From DATCKG01 sp036562385 (lineage in GTDB: Bacteria; Bacillota; Sulfobacillia; Symbiobacteriales; Symbiobacteriaceae): DNA of 64,000 nt. Below, in pieces: positions 34,594 to 43,714 of the stretch. The position numbers and the translations under genes were made by a program. The notes below the pieces were generated by a model, which was not told the DNA's origin, did no database searches, and saw nothing but the letters and a program-made list of their open reading frames with translations. Positions within the stretch are counted from its first letter, which is position 1. Each line of letters opens with the position of its first letter. The stretch spans positions 49,605-113,604 of the forward strand of contig DATCKG010000025.1 of NCBI GenBank assembly GCA_036562385.1, given 5' to 3'.

Positions 34594-35208
34594 CTACTTC
34601 TTGGCCGCGGCGTACTTCTCGGCCACCTTATCCCAGTTGATGACATTGTAGAACGCGCTGATGTACTCGGGACGGCGGTTCTGATACTTCAGGTAGTAAG
34701 CATGCTCCCAGACGTCGATGCCCAGGATCGGGGTGTCACCCTGCATCAGCGGGCTGTCCTGGTTGGCCGTGCTGTAGACCGCCAGCTTCCCCTCCTTGGT
34801 GACCACCAACCAACCCCAGCCGCTGCCGAAATGGCCCGCAGCCGTCTTCGTAAACTGCTCCTTGAAGGCCTCAAAGCTGCCGAAGGTGCTGTTGATCGCC
34901 GCAGCCAGTTCCCCGGTAGGCTCCTTGCTGCCGCCAGGGGTCAGGATCTCCCAGAACAGCGAATGGTTCGCGTGCCCGCCGCCGTTGTTCCGTACAGCCG
35001 TCCGAATGGCCTCCGGCACGCTCTGGATGTTCCGGAGGATCTCCTCGATGGTCTTGTTCTGCAGATCCGGATACCCCTCAAGAGCGGCGTTGAGGTTGGT
35101 CACGTACGTGTTGTGATGCTTGCTGTGGTGAATCTCCATGGTCCGTGCGTCGATATACGGCTCCAATGCGTCGTACCCGTAAGGAAGCGGGGGAAGCTGA
35201 AATGCCAT
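34594..35208 (-). CDS. sodA: Superoxide dismutase (Mn/Fe)
   Basis: A 204-residue enzyme with the full Fe/Mn-SOD set of ligands: M-E-I-H-H-S-K-H-H near residue 24, H-A-N-H-S-L-F-W, and D-V-W-E-H-A-Y-Y near the end. G-G-G-H-A-N-H and Q-D-S-P-L fit Mn-type enzymes of Firmicutes, but metal choice cannot be proved here. It turns superoxide into hydrogen peroxide and oxygen in the cytoplasm. The start is ATG 35208 behind GAGGAGGGG, with a terminator downstream, so it is a single-gene unit. The divergent neighbour across 281 bases is uridine kinase. Confidence 0.95.
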   Translation of the reverse strand: MAFQLPPLPYGYDALEPYIDARTMEIHHSKHHNTYVTNLNAALEGYPDLQNKTIEEILRNIQSVPEAIRTAVRNNGGGHANHSLFWEILTPGGSKEPTGELAAAINSTFGSFEAFKEQFTKTAAGHFGSGWGWLVVTKEGKLAVYSTANQDSPLMQGDTPILGIDVWEHAYYLKYQNRRPEYISAFYNVINWDKVAEKYAAAKK

Positions 35209-35348
35209 TGAGAAACCCCTCCTCACAAAAAGTCAAAGATACCAATGAAGGGCTGCGGTGCGAATCCTCGCGATGCGAAACTATCTTATTAAGGATGTTT
35301 CGTTAATCACCGCAACAACCCCTTGCCGCCTCACTCCTTTAGTCGGAC

Positions 35349-35406
35349 CCTTGCTGGATGGGATACGGATATGTTGGCAATATCTATCCTGCTCCCTATC
35401 CAGCAA
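35349..35406. other. Inverted repeat upstream of uridine kinase
   Basis: TTGCTGGAT (35349 onward) pairs with ATCCAGCAA (ending 35406) across about 40 bases that include GGGATA/TATCC-like inner matches. It may fold in the udk leader. No terminator-antiterminator pair is clear. Confidence 0.35.
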
Positions 35407-35489
35407 CAGCATGCCTTGCGTCCGGACATCCCCTCAGGGATAATCAAAGGGGCATCGCGCGGGAAGGGGCCCCAGAGGAGGTTACACAT

Positions 35490-36110
35490 GTGATTCCCAA
35501 GGCGGTCATAGCCATCGCAGGGGGCACCGGATCAGGCAAGAGCACCCTCGCTAACCGGATCGTGACACAACTACCTGACCATGTGGCACTACTTACCCAC
35601 GATTCCTACTACAAAGATAACCGGCACCTCTCCTATGAAGAACGGTGTAAGCTGAACTACGACCATCCCGATGCCTTTGACAATGAGCTGTTCATCCGGC
35701 ATCTGACCGCCCTGAAGGCCGGGCAGGCGATTGAGCGGCCGGTATACAATTTCAGTACTCATCTCCGGGAAGACTATACGGTGCGGGTGGAGCCCCGGAA
35801 AATCATCCTGGTCGAGGGCATCCTCGTGCTGGAAAACCCGGAGCTCCGCAAGCTTTATGACCTGATGATCTACGTGGACACCGACGCGGATGTCCGCATT
35901 CTGCGGCGCATCACCCGGGACATCCGGGAGCGCGGTCGGACGTTGGAGTCGGTCATCGAGCAGTACCTGACCACGGTCAAGCCGATGCACGAAGCCTTCG
36001 TGGAGCCAACCAAGCGCTATGCCAATATCATCATCCCCGAAGGCGGGTACAACGAGGCCGGCTTTGACGTGGTGATGGCCCGCATCCGGCACCTGGCCGA
36101 GTGCTGGTAG
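35490..36110 (+). CDS. udk: Uridine kinase
   Basis: A 206-residue P-loop kinase: G-G-T-G-S-G-K-S-T at residues 11-19, T-H-D-S-Y-Y-K-D, Y-D-H-P-D-A-F-D-N and R-R-I-T-R-D-I-R-E-R-G-R, the standard uridine/cytidine kinase motifs. It salvages uridine and cytidine to their monophosphates. The GTG start at 35490 follows GAGGAGGT; an ATG one base earlier in another frame stops at once. Its upstream region contains a long inverted repeat. The next gene, an Nfu-type protein, is 199 bases on and may be separate. Confidence 0.93.
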   Translation: MIPKAVIAIAGGTGSGKSTLANRIVTQLPDHVALLTHDSYYKDNRHLSYEERCKLNYDHPDAFDNELFIRHLTALKAGQAIERPVYNFSTHLREDYTVRVEPRKIILVEGILVLENPELRKLYDLMIYVDTDADVRILRRITRDIRERGRTLESVIEQYLTTVKPMHEAFVEPTKRYANIIIPEGGYNEAGFDVVMARIRHLAECW

Positions 36111-36309
36111 CCCTGACCAACTATACCTTTTCAGCGATTTCACCTTGTGTTACACTGAGCCTGACCGAGAAGCGTTTTCGTCTCTCCGGGCCCGAAGCCC
36201 GGCAGAGCGTTGACGTGATACGGACGTGGCGAAAAGGAAGGGCTGGCAGCAGCTTCGTGGGCACCTTTTGGCGGCGCGTCCGAGATGGCTTCCGAGGAGG
36301 TGACCTGGC

Positions 36310-36543
36310 ATGGCTGAGGAGTCCCTGTTTGAACGGGTCGACAGGGCACTGGATCAGATCCGGCCCGCAATCCGGATCGACGGCGGCGAGGTGGAGCTGG
36401 TCGACGTGGAGGATGGCATCGCCAAGGTACGCTTGATGGGAGCCTGCGGCGGGTGCCCCATGAGTACCATGACCTTGAAGATGGGCATCGAGCGAGCCAT
36501 CCGTCAATTGGTGCCTGAGATCAAGGGCGTCGAAGCAGTCTGA
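36310..36543 (+). CDS. NifU C-terminal-like Fe-S scaffold protein
   Basis: A 77-residue single-domain protein. I-D-G-G-E-V-E-L leads to A-C-G-G-C-P with Cys46 and Cys49, which in Nfu proteins bridge a 4Fe-4S cluster between two monomers. It would carry Fe-S clusters to apo-proteins in the cytoplasm. The ATG has GAGGAGGTGACC ahead. It stands alone, followed by a strong stem-loop; no suf or isc genes are in the window. Confidence 0.9.
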   Translation: MAEESLFERVDRALDQIRPAIRIDGGEVELVDVEDGIAKVRLMGACGGCPMSTMTLKMGIERAIRQLVPEIKGVEAV

Positions 36544-36578
36544 TGGGTACTTGCGGCATCCGTGTTGATGCAAATGGA

Positions 36579-36601
36579 CCCCCGGCCCAACGGGCCGGGG
36601 G
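36579..36601. terminator. Stem-loop between convergent genes
   Basis: CCCCCGGCCC/GGGCCGGGGG with a short loop; very stable but without a T-tract on either side. It lies between the Nfu gene and the convergent membrane protein gene. Confidence 0.6.
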
Positions 36602-36610
36602 TGATTCCGT

Positions 36611-37393
36611 TTACGGTATCGGGGAAAGAGGCGGCACCAGCCCCGGGGCACTCATCATCATCGTGTGGATCGTAGCCTGTCCCACCAGCGTGCAGCACCA
36701 GGCAGCGGCCCAGATCCAGCGCTGCCCCCGGGGATAGATTCGGTGACCGATCGCCACCAACAGCAGCGGCAGTGCCAGCGAGAGCGTAAGCCAGAGCCCC
36801 AGGGTCCCGAATCCCCCCGGGATCTCCTCCCGCAGCCGGAACAGGTCCAGTGCGGTCAGACCCGCCATGGTCAGGCCCAGGGCCACCATCCTCGCCAGGA
36901 GGCCGTAGGGAGAGAAGGACTCGCCCACACTGTCGGCGCCCTCACCCAGTGCGCCCAGCCACAGCAGCGTAAAGCCGCCCAGCAGGGCCGCGGAGGACGC
37001 GTAAGCGCCCATCACGACGCTGCAGGCCCACCGCTCAGGGCCGCCGGTCAGCATGACGAAAAGCAGCGCCAAAACGCCCACGACGGCCGCGCGGGTGCCC
37101 ACCCAGCGTCGGTCGCTGGCCTTCCAGCGGGCCGCCCACGCCAGCGAATACCAGCCGCTCATCACCACAAAGGGCCCTATCAGCAGCACCACCGACCACT
37201 TACAGCACGAGGCCAGCAGGAGCAGAACGGCCGTCCCGGTAAGGGGACCCACCAGCATGCCGGCGCTGCGCCACCCCCGGGGTGGATGATCGCGAAGGAA
37301 CCCTTGCCGGCTGTCCAGCAGGGCCAGCATCACCGTCAGCCCCAGGGCCCAGGCAAGCATCTGGTGTCCAATTCCCGACACGCATCCTTCCAT
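36611..37393 (-). CDS. Polytopic membrane protein of unknown function
   Basis: A 260-residue protein with about eight hydrophobic segments and short loops; two adjacent cysteine pairs (S-C-C-K-W and W-C-C-T-L) stand out. The ATG follows GGCAGGAGGTACTGGTA, a good site. I do not recognise a family. Length and topology resemble membrane anchors of respiratory complexes, but the usual quinone- or haem-binding histidines are not arranged in a recognisable way, so I leave it unassigned. The response regulator gene lies downstream on the same strand? No: it lies upstream, 79 bases away, in reverse order of coordinates only; co-transcription is not evident. Confidence 0.6.
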   Translation of the reverse strand: MEGCVSGIGHQMLAWALGLTVMLALLDSRQGFLRDHPPRGWRSAGMLVGPLTGTAVLLLLASCCKWSVVLLIGPFVVMSGWYSLAWAARWKASDRRWVGTRAAVVGVLALLFVMLTGGPERWACSVVMGAYASSAALLGGFTLLWLGALGEGADSVGESFSPYGLLARMVALGLTMAGLTALDLFRLREEIPGGFGTLGLWLTLSLALPLLLVAIGHRIYPRGQRWIWAAAWCCTLVGQATIHTMMMSAPGLVPPLSPIP

Positions 37394-37472
37394 TACCAGT
37401 ACCTCCTGCCCTGTTCCACCACAGGCACCAGCCGCTGCGACCTCTTCGCTGCAAGCCCTCCGGCCCTGTACG

Positions 37473-38168
37473 TCATGGTTCGAATTTGTACCCGACTCCC
37501 CAAACCGTCTTGATGTATTCCGGCTGCCCGGGATTCGGCTCCACCTTTGCGCGCAGCCGGCGCACGCAGACCGTCAGGGCGGCCTCGTCCCCGGTGTAGT
37601 CACTGTGCCAGACCCGCTGCAGGATCGCCTCCCGGGAGAAGACATGGCCGGGATGGCTGGCCAGGAGCCAGAGCAGGTCAAACTCCTTCGGCGTCAAGTC
37701 CACACGGCGCCCCCGCACCGTCACCGAGCGGGTGCCGCGGTTGATCTCGATATCCCGGAACCGAAGCGCCTCCACCCCCGCGTCCGCCGGGGACGGAGAT
37801 GCCCGCCGCAGAATGGCCCGCACCCGGAGCAGCAGTTCTGGCAAGCTGAACGGTTTGGTCACGTAATCATCGGCCCCGACCTTGAAGCCCACGATCTTGT
37901 CCTGCTCTTTCCCTCGGGCCGAGAGAATCAGGATCGGGACACTGCTGACCGACCGAAGCCGCGCACAAACCTCCAAACCGTCCACCTGCGGCAGCATGAC
38001 GTCCAGGATCACCAAATCCGGCTGCACCTGCCGGGCCGTCTGCAGCGCCTCGTCGCCATCAGCGGCCAGGTACACCTCGTACCCCTCGCCGGTGAGAGCG
38101 TGCTCCAGGGCCCTGAGGATCATCGGGTCGTCATCCGCTACCAGGATTCGACGGGAACTGGCGGACAT
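37473..38168 (-). CDS. OmpR/PhoB-type response regulator (no kinase nearby)
   Basis: A 231-residue regulator. The receiver domain has acidic D-D-D near residue 13, the phospho-acceptor in V-I-L-D-V-M-L-P near residue 55 and the T-K-P-F-S-L-P lysine. The winged-helix C-terminal domain includes L-T-P-K-E-F-D-L-L and ends G-V-G-Y-K-F. The ATG at 38168 follows AAAGGAGGAAGGGG. No histidine kinase gene is adjacent on either side, so it is an orphan here. The downstream membrane protein gene (36611-37393) is 79 bases away on the same strand and might be co-transcribed. Confidence 0.92.
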   Translation of the reverse strand: MSASSRRILVADDDPMILRALEHALTGEGYEVYLAADGDEALQTARQVQPDLVILDVMLPQVDGLEVCARLRSVSSVPILILSARGKEQDKIVGFKVGADDYVTKPFSLPELLLRVRAILRRASPSPADAGVEALRFRDIEINRGTRSVTVRGRRVDLTPKEFDLLWLLASHPGHVFSREAILQRVWHSDYTGDEAALTVCVRRLRAKVEPNPGQPEYIKTVWGVGYKFEP

Positions 38169-38324
38169 TCCCCTTCCTCCTTTCGGCGGCAGACCATCCC
38201 CCCATGGCCGCCGGGCACGCTCCCCGCGGGGCTTTCCGGAGGCGCTTGTTACAAATTTATCATACTGAACTTTGCTGCTTTCGCCTATTGCCCGCACAGG
38301 CAACGTTGGTGGTACCAAAGAGTC

Positions 38325-38344
38325 AGGCGCCGGGCCCGGCGCCT
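38325..38344. terminator. Perfect GC palindrome after the S9 peptidase gene
   Basis: AGGCGCCGGGCCCGGCGCCT is a perfect 20-base palindrome reaching into the stop codon; the T-tract is weak. Confidence 0.5.
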
Positions 38345-40343
38345 ATCCTTTCAGGTACTGATTGAACCAGTTGCTGATCTCCACCAGCCGGTGGACCCGG
38401 TACCACGGCTTGCCCGTCCGGCTCATCCCGTGGAACTCGTTGGGATACAGCACCAGCTTGACCGGCGCCCGGTTCAGGTACTTGATAGCGGTATACCACA
38501 TCAGCGCCTGCTCCACCGGACAGCGCAGGTCTCCCTCCTGGTGCTCGATCAGAATCGGCGTCCGCACGTTCTCCACGTAGGTGATGGGCGACTGCTGCTT
38601 GTACCACGAGTCGTCCACCCAGTGGGGGACCCCGGCGGCCCGCTTCGTCCACGTCGGCCCCACATCGTCGGTACCGCTCATGGCCCGCCAGTCCACCACC
38701 GAGCGGCCAGTTACCGCGGCCTTGAACCGGTCGGTGTGGCTGACGATCCAGTTGGTCATGTAGCCGCCATAGGAACCGCCGGTGACGCCCAACCGGTCCG
38801 GATCAATCCAGGGATTTTCCGCGATGGCCTGATCCAGGACGGCCATGATGTCTGCGTAGTCCTTGTTGCCCCACTCCCTCTGAATGGCCATGCAGAACTC
38901 CTGGCCGTACCCCATGGAGCCCCGGGGATTGGAATAGACCACGCCGAAGCCCTGGGCTGCCATGAGTTGAAACTCGAAGAAGAAGGAGGAGGCGTACATC
39001 GCCATGGGACCGCCGTGGATGAACAGAATGGTGGGATACCGCTTGCCCTCCTCAAACCCGCAGGGCTTCATCACCCAGCCGTCGATTTCGGGGCCCCCTT
39101 CAGCCCGGGCCCGGAAGCGCTTGGGCTCGCTCAGCTCCAGCTGGGAAAGCAGTTCCTCGTTCAGGCGGGTGAGCCGCTCCTCCGCACCAGTCTCCAGATC
39201 GGCCAGGTAGATGTCTCCGGGGTTCAGCGGATCGGCAATCCCCAGGGCCGCCTTCCGGCAGGCTGCATCCAGGCTGTAGGAATAGATCTGCCGGTCGCCG
39301 CGGGTCAGCACCGTCACGGTCCCTGTGGCCACCTCCACCCGCACCAGTTGGGTGGTCCCTTCCATGGAGCAGATGCTGTAGATGTACCTGCCGTCCGGGG
39401 ACCAGATCAGCCGGTCGCGGCCGGGCGCCGGCATGTCCGTCACGGTCTCGTTGGTAAAGGGCCGGTCCCAGTCCCCGGCGACCCGGGTCATGGGGCCTCC
39501 CTCCAGGGGTACCAGGTAGATCCCCGGGTTGTCGTAGCCCATCTCTTCCAGCAGCGTGGCCACCAGCGCCACCGTCTTGCCGTCCGGCGACACTTCCGGC
39601 CGGCCGCACGCGAAGCCCGCGGGCGTCAGTTCCTTCGGCTCGCCGCCGGTGGCGGGGATCGCGTAAATCCGGATGTCCTCCGAATCCCGGTCATAATCCG
39701 GTCCCATCCGGCTTTCGAACACGATGGTATTGCCGTCCGGGCTCCAGGAGAGGCCGCTGACCCGATACGGCGGGTAGGTAAGCTGCCTGGGCTGGGCGCC
39801 CTCCGCGACGTCGATGACGCACAGGCAAGGCCGCCGGGGCCCGAAGTAGCCCTCGCCGTCCAGCTTGTGGAACAGCTCGGTGATCACCTTGACGTCCTTG
39901 GTGTGTTTCTTGAACAGGTCCTCTTCCTTCTCTTCCTTGACCTCCGGTTGGATGCCGTCCTCCTTCAGGTTCGCGGTGAAGGCGATCCGCCGGCTGTCCG
40001 GCGCCCACCGAAACTCCACCACGCCGCCCTGAACCCGGGTCAGCTGCCAAGCCTCCCCGCCGTCCACCCGCATCACCCAGATCTGCGGCTGGCCGCTGCG
40101 CTTGCTGATGAAAGCCAGGTGCGTGCCGTCCGGGCTGAACTGGGGCGAAGCGTCCGACTCGCCGCCGGTGAACCGGACGGGCTCCTCCCCCGGCCTGACC
40201 ATGTAGATGGCCGTCTTGTAGCTGTTCTTCTCCCGGTCCACGCTCTTGACCACATAGGCAATCCGGTCGCCAGTGAGCGCCATCTGCACGTCGCCCGCCA
40301 GCTTGAAGGAAAGCAAGTCCTCCGCCTGAAGGCGCCTGGTCAC
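38343..40343 (-). CDS. S9-family prolyl oligopeptidase-type peptidase
   Basis: A 666-residue cytoplasmic peptidase. The N-terminal two-thirds is a beta-propeller with repeated S-P-D-G/D-G-x-x motifs. The C-terminal alpha/beta-hydrolase has Ser524 in G-G-S-Y-G-G-Y, Asp in E-G-D-L-R-C-P and His in N-E-F-H-G-M-S. These place it with acylaminoacyl-peptidase/dipeptidyl-peptidase-like S9 enzymes that cut short peptides. The GTG start at 40343 follows AGGAGGTGTTGG; the open frame upstream of it runs antisense through the next gene and is not used. It is a single-gene unit divergent from the exporter-like gene. Confidence 0.92.
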   Translation of the reverse strand: MTRRLQAEDLLSFKLAGDVQMALTGDRIAYVVKSVDREKNSYKTAIYMVRPGEEPVRFTGGESDASPQFSPDGTHLAFISKRSGQPQIWVMRVDGGEAWQLTRVQGGVVEFRWAPDSRRIAFTANLKEDGIQPEVKEEKEEDLFKKHTKDVKVITELFHKLDGEGYFGPRRPCLCVIDVAEGAQPRQLTYPPYRVSGLSWSPDGNTIVFESRMGPDYDRDSEDIRIYAIPATGGEPKELTPAGFACGRPEVSPDGKTVALVATLLEEMGYDNPGIYLVPLEGGPMTRVAGDWDRPFTNETVTDMPAPGRDRLIWSPDGRYIYSICSMEGTTQLVRVEVATGTVTVLTRGDRQIYSYSLDAACRKAALGIADPLNPGDIYLADLETGAEERLTRLNEELLSQLELSEPKRFRARAEGGPEIDGWVMKPCGFEEGKRYPTILFIHGGPMAMYASSFFFEFQLMAAQGFGVVYSNPRGSMGYGQEFCMAIQREWGNKDYADIMAVLDQAIAENPWIDPDRLGVTGGSYGGYMTNWIVSHTDRFKAAVTGRSVVDWRAMSGTDDVGPTWTKRAAGVPHWVDDSWYKQQSPITYVENVRTPILIEHQEGDLRCPVEQALMWYTAIKYLNRAPVKLVLYPNEFHGMSRTGKPWYRVHRLVEISNWFNQYLKG

Positions 40344-40548
40344 GTTCCAACACCTCCTGGGAAAATCCCCCCTGTGCTTTCTGTATCGCTTTCGCAATTC
40401 CTGCTGCTGGAAGGATGCTTCTACCCGATCCCACTGTTCATGGGTGACATTTTCACAGACCGATTTCAGGGTGACAATATCACGGGCTGGCCACAGGTAT
40501 GCCAGCCCCCTGTGCAGGTGTCCCTGCATCCCTGAGGAGGGAACCCCG

Positions 40549-41604
40549 TTGGACCGCCCCACCCACATCCTCCGCCCCTTTCTGGGGGCGCGCATCCTCA
40601 AGACCGGCCTGGCTGTTTTCCTCGCCCTGGCCGCCTTCCACTGGTTCGGTTCCGAGTATGCGACCTTCGCCGCGGTGGCCGCCATCCTGGCCGTCCAGCC
40701 TTCGGTCAGCCGGGCCCGGACGGTTTTCAACCAGCAGATGATCGGCAATCTGATCGGCGGCGCCGTGGCTGCCGCCATCGGGCTCTGGCTGGGCAGTGAC
40801 CCCCTGGGCATGGCCCTGGGGGTGATGATCACCCTGGGAATCTGCTCCCGGCTGCGGCTCACCGAAGCGGCCAACCTGGCCGTCATCGCGGTGCTTTACA
40901 TCATGGACCGACCGGAGCAGGACTTCCTTCTGTACACCGGCGCCCGCATGGCGGTGATCTCCGCCGGCATGCTGATCGGCTATCTGGTCAACCGGTTTGT
41001 AAAGCCCCCGGACTTCACGGCCCAGATCCGAGCAGAAATCACCGCGGCCCGGGAGGGGGTGGCCGCCTTCTGCGATCGCCTGCTGGCCAGCCTCACCGCA
41101 CCGGAGAGCCTCTCGCAGGAGCAGGTCAAGGCGGACACCGAGGCCATCCGCCACCACCTGGACAACGCCAGCCGCTACCTGGAACTGTATCACGAAACCC
41201 GACCGGAGGATATGCGCCATCTGCCTCTGGAGCGGACCCGATCGGCCCTCAGCGTAGCCGTGGAGCGGCTCAGCGACATCCACCAGATCCTCCTGCAGGC
41301 CGGAGGGCTGAGACCCGGTCCGGAAGTGGCGGCCGTGGCGGGCGCCCTCAGGGCTATGCGGCAGTACATGGAAACCGTCACCCGCGCCGCCCTGCATGGG
41401 GCCGCACCCGATGACCAGGCCGGCGCCGGCAGCCAGCACGCGGAGGCGGCCCTGGCGGACCTTGTCAGCGCGATGGTGCACAGGCCGGAGGAAAGGCAGC
41501 GGGGGCTGGTCCTTCATAGCATCCTCACCAACGTCAGGCACATGCACTGGCGCATAGACGGGGTGGCATCGCTGCTGCGCAGCAGCCGCGGCGCCGGTGG
41601 GTAG
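40549..41604 (+). CDS. Aromatic acid exporter-like (FUSC/ArAE) membrane protein
   Basis: A 351-residue protein. Four to five hydrophobic segments fill residues 15-145, with Y-A-T-F-A-A-V-A-A-I-L-A-V-Q-P as in the ArAE_1/FUSC family. The remaining 200 residues form a helical cytoplasmic domain with H-H-L-D-N-A-S-R-Y. Such proteins are thought to export aromatic acids or related compounds; the substrate is not known. The start is a TTG at 40549 behind GAGGAGGGAAC. It begins a co-directional run that ends with the NarL-type regulator. Confidence 0.8.
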   Translation: MDRPTHILRPFLGARILKTGLAVFLALAAFHWFGSEYATFAAVAAILAVQPSVSRARTVFNQQMIGNLIGGAVAAAIGLWLGSDPLGMALGVMITLGICSRLRLTEAANLAVIAVLYIMDRPEQDFLLYTGARMAVISAGMLIGYLVNRFVKPPDFTAQIRAEITAAREGVAAFCDRLLASLTAPESLSQEQVKADTEAIRHHLDNASRYLELYHETRPEDMRHLPLERTRSALSVAVERLSDIHQILLQAGGLRPGPEVAAVAGALRAMRQYMETVTRAALHGAAPDDQAGAGSQHAEAALADLVSAMVHRPEERQRGLVLHSILTNVRHMHWRIDGVASLLRSSRGAGG

Positions 41605-41695
41605 GCCCGGCAGGAGGTCCCTACCCCGTGCCGAAACCTGTTACGTTCAGAGTACGGCGCCCCGCAGGGGAGCGCCTGCAGGGGAGGAATGCAGC

Positions 41696-42502
41696 GTGGA
41701 CCTCAGGGCCCGGGTGGCGCAGATCGACCGCGCCTTCAGCGGCACCCTGGGCGTGGCCGCCCTGAACCTGACCACCGGCGAGGAGTTTCGCTATCAGGCG
41801 GACCTCCGCTTCTATCCGGCCAGCACCATCAAGTTGCCGGTGCTGTACGCCATCTTCAAGGGCGCGCTGGAAGGGCGGTGGCGGCTGGAGGATCCCCTCA
41901 CCCTTACCCCGGAGAACATGGTGGAGGGCTCCGGCGTGCTGAAGGACCTGACCCCCGGGCTGACCCTGAGCGTACGGGATGCGGCCACGCTGATGATCAT
42001 CATCAGCGACAACACCGCCACCAACATGCTGCTGGACCTCTGCCCGCCCGCGGAAGTGAATCAGGCCCTGGCCGATCTGGGCATCCAAGACGTACGCATC
42101 TACCACAAGATCGGCATGGCGGTGGATACGCCGATGGGCGAGGCCACCCCCGCCGGCATGGCCCGGCTCATGGCCCTGATCGCCACCGGTCAGGTGCTCA
42201 CCCCCGGGGCCTGCAACGAGATGCTGGACATCCTGAAGCGTCAGCAGTATAAGGAACTGACGAACCGGTTCATCCCGGAAACCGATGCCGAGGACGGCGA
42301 GCCCCTGGTCCGCATCGCCTCCAAGAGCGGCTGGGTCCGGGGCGTGCGCAACGACGTGGCCGTGATCTGGACGCCCCGAAGCACCTACGTCCTCAGCATG
42401 TTTTCCCGGGACTGCCGGGATCGGCGTTTTTACCACGACAACGAAGGCTCCATCGCCCTGGCCCGGGTGTCTGAAGCCGTCTACCAGGCCTGGGGCCGCT
42501 GA
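41696..42502 (+). CDS. Class A beta-lactamase-like serine hydrolase, cytoplasmic
   Basis: A 268-residue protein with the class A fold markers: Ser43-x-x-Lys46 in A-S-T-I-K, S-D-N (104-106), a Glu149 in G-E-A-T-P-A-G at the place of the deacylating glutamate, and K-S-G (210-212) for K-T-G. The GTG at 41696 has GGGGAGGAATG ahead. No signal peptide is seen from this or an earlier start, so it should stay in the cytoplasm, which is odd for a beta-lactamase. An esterase, amidase or peptide hydrolase role is as likely. It precedes the YjjX-like gene by 17 bases. Confidence 0.82.
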   Translation: MDLRARVAQIDRAFSGTLGVAALNLTTGEEFRYQADLRFYPASTIKLPVLYAIFKGALEGRWRLEDPLTLTPENMVEGSGVLKDLTPGLTLSVRDAATLMIIISDNTATNMLLDLCPPAEVNQALADLGIQDVRIYHKIGMAVDTPMGEATPAGMARLMALIATGQVLTPGACNEMLDILKRQQYKELTNRFIPETDAEDGEPLVRIASKSGWVRGVRNDVAVIWTPRSTYVLSMFSRDCRDRRFYHDNEGSIALARVSEAVYQAWGR

Positions 42503-42519
42503 ACAAAGGAGGAAGCACC

Positions 42520-43056
42520 TTGACACTGGCAGCCGTCGGTTCCACCAATCCGACCAAGGTAGGCGCGGCCCGGAGGGCCTTCGCCACCCTTTTCCCCGAC
42601 GTGGAAGTCACCGGTGTGGAGGTTCCCAGCGGGGTCTCCGAACAACCCGTGGGGCATGAGGAAACGATCCGGGGCGCCCTGCAGCGGGCCCGCCGGGCCC
42701 GGGAGGCCCTGAATGCCGACTGGGGCATCGGACTGGAAGGCGGGGTTCTCTTCCGGGGTGACGAGTGCTGGCAGATTCAGTACTGCGCGGTGGTCCACCG
42801 GGACGGCCGTACTGGCCTCGCCGGTGGGCTGCAGTTTCTGCTGCCGCCGGTGGTGGCCGAGGGAATCCGGAAAGGCGGCGAAGTGGGACCCTTGTTTGAT
42901 CAGCTCTCCGGCGAGAAGGACACCAAGCGCAAGGGCGGCGCCATCGGTTTTCTCACCAAAGGTGCCATCCTCCGTGAGGACCTTTATACCTATATGGTTA
43001 CCGGTGCGCTGATCCGTTTTCTCCATCCGGATCTGTACGATCAACCGGCCAAGTGA
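42520..43056 (+). CDS. Inosine/xanthosine triphosphatase, YjjX (DUF84) family
   Basis: A 178-residue protein with the family start V-G-S-T-N-P-T-K-V, the S-G-V-S-E-Q-P segment, G-I-G-L-E-G-G and the late K-R-K-G-G-A-I-G-F-L-T loop. YjjX-type enzymes hydrolyse ITP and XTP and so keep damaged purines out of nucleic acids. The start is a TTG at 42520, eight bases after AAAGGAGG. It lies between the beta-lactamase-like gene and mobA on the same strand; gaps are 17 and 61 bases, which allows one transcript. Confidence 0.85.
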   Translation: MTLAAVGSTNPTKVGAARRAFATLFPDVEVTGVEVPSGVSEQPVGHEETIRGALQRARRAREALNADWGIGLEGGVLFRGDECWQIQYCAVVHRDGRTGLAGGLQFLLPPVVAEGIRKGGEVGPLFDQLSGEKDTKRKGGAIGFLTKGAILREDLYTYMVTGALIRFLHPDLYDQPAK

Positions 43057-43117
43057 GGTCCGAAGGTAGAGTCGCTCGCGCCCGCGACGGTTCGTCTAAG
43101 GGAGGAGGAATGTATAC

Positions 43118-43714
43118 ATGCATCCCCTGCCGGCCTGCGGCGCCATCCTGGCAGGCGGCGCCTCCCGCCGCATGGGCTGCAACAAGGCCCTGCTTCCGTT
43201 TCAGGGCAAGCCCCTGATCCAGCACACGGCCGAGCGGCTCCGGAACTGCTTGGCCCAGGTGGTGGTGGTCTCCCCGGCCCCGGACCGGTTCGGGTTTTTG
43301 GGCCTGCCCGTGGTGTCGGACCGGCGCCCCGGCCTGGGGCCCATGGCAGGGCTGGAAGCCGCCCTCGCTGTCAGCCCCTACCCCTACGTCTTTCTCTGCG
43401 CCTGTGACATGCCGTTTCTGAACGAAGGCCTGGTTCGCTACCAGGTGGGCCTCGCCGGAGAAGGGGAGATCATCATCCCCCGGGTAAGCGGCCTGTACGA
43501 GCCGCTCCATGCAGTCTATTCCCGCAGCACCCTGCCTCGGGTCCAGGCCCTACTGGACGGGGGACGGCACTCCCTGCTGGACCTCCTGCCCGGATCCCGG
43601 CTGCGGGTGGTCACCGAAGCGGAGATCCGCCCCTTCGGCGATCCCAACCGGCTCTTTTTCAACTGCAATACCCCTGAGGACATCCAGACAGCCCTCAAGC
43701 TCCTGCATGCTTGA
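43118..43714 (+). CDS. mobA: Molybdenum cofactor guanylyltransferase
   Basis: A 198-residue nucleotidyltransferase with L-A-G-G-A-S-R-R-M-G-x-N-K-A-L at the N-terminus for GTP and a C-D-M-P-F metal motif near residue 94. It attaches GMP to molybdopterin to make the bis-MGD cofactor of DMSO-reductase-family enzymes. MocA-type cytidylyl- or related transferases are alternatives, but the motifs favour MobA. The ATG has GGGAGGAGG ahead. Its last eight bases overlap the histidine kinase start. No molybdoenzyme gene is in the window. Confidence 0.87.
   Translation: MHPLPACGAILAGGASRRMGCNKALLPFQGKPLIQHTAERLRNCLAQVVVVSPAPDRFGFLGLPVVSDRRPGLGPMAGLEAALAVSPYPYVFLCACDMPFLNEGLVRYQVGLAGEGEIIIPRVSGLYEPLHAVYSRSTLPRVQALLDGGRHSLLDLLPGSRLRVVTEAEIRPFGDPNRLFFNCNTPEDIQTALKLLHA

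Noticed and set aside
37605..40535. A 976-codon plus-strand frame opposite the S9 peptidase and response regulator
   Set aside because: Same mirror composition, spans two confirmed genes on the other strand, no family motifs.
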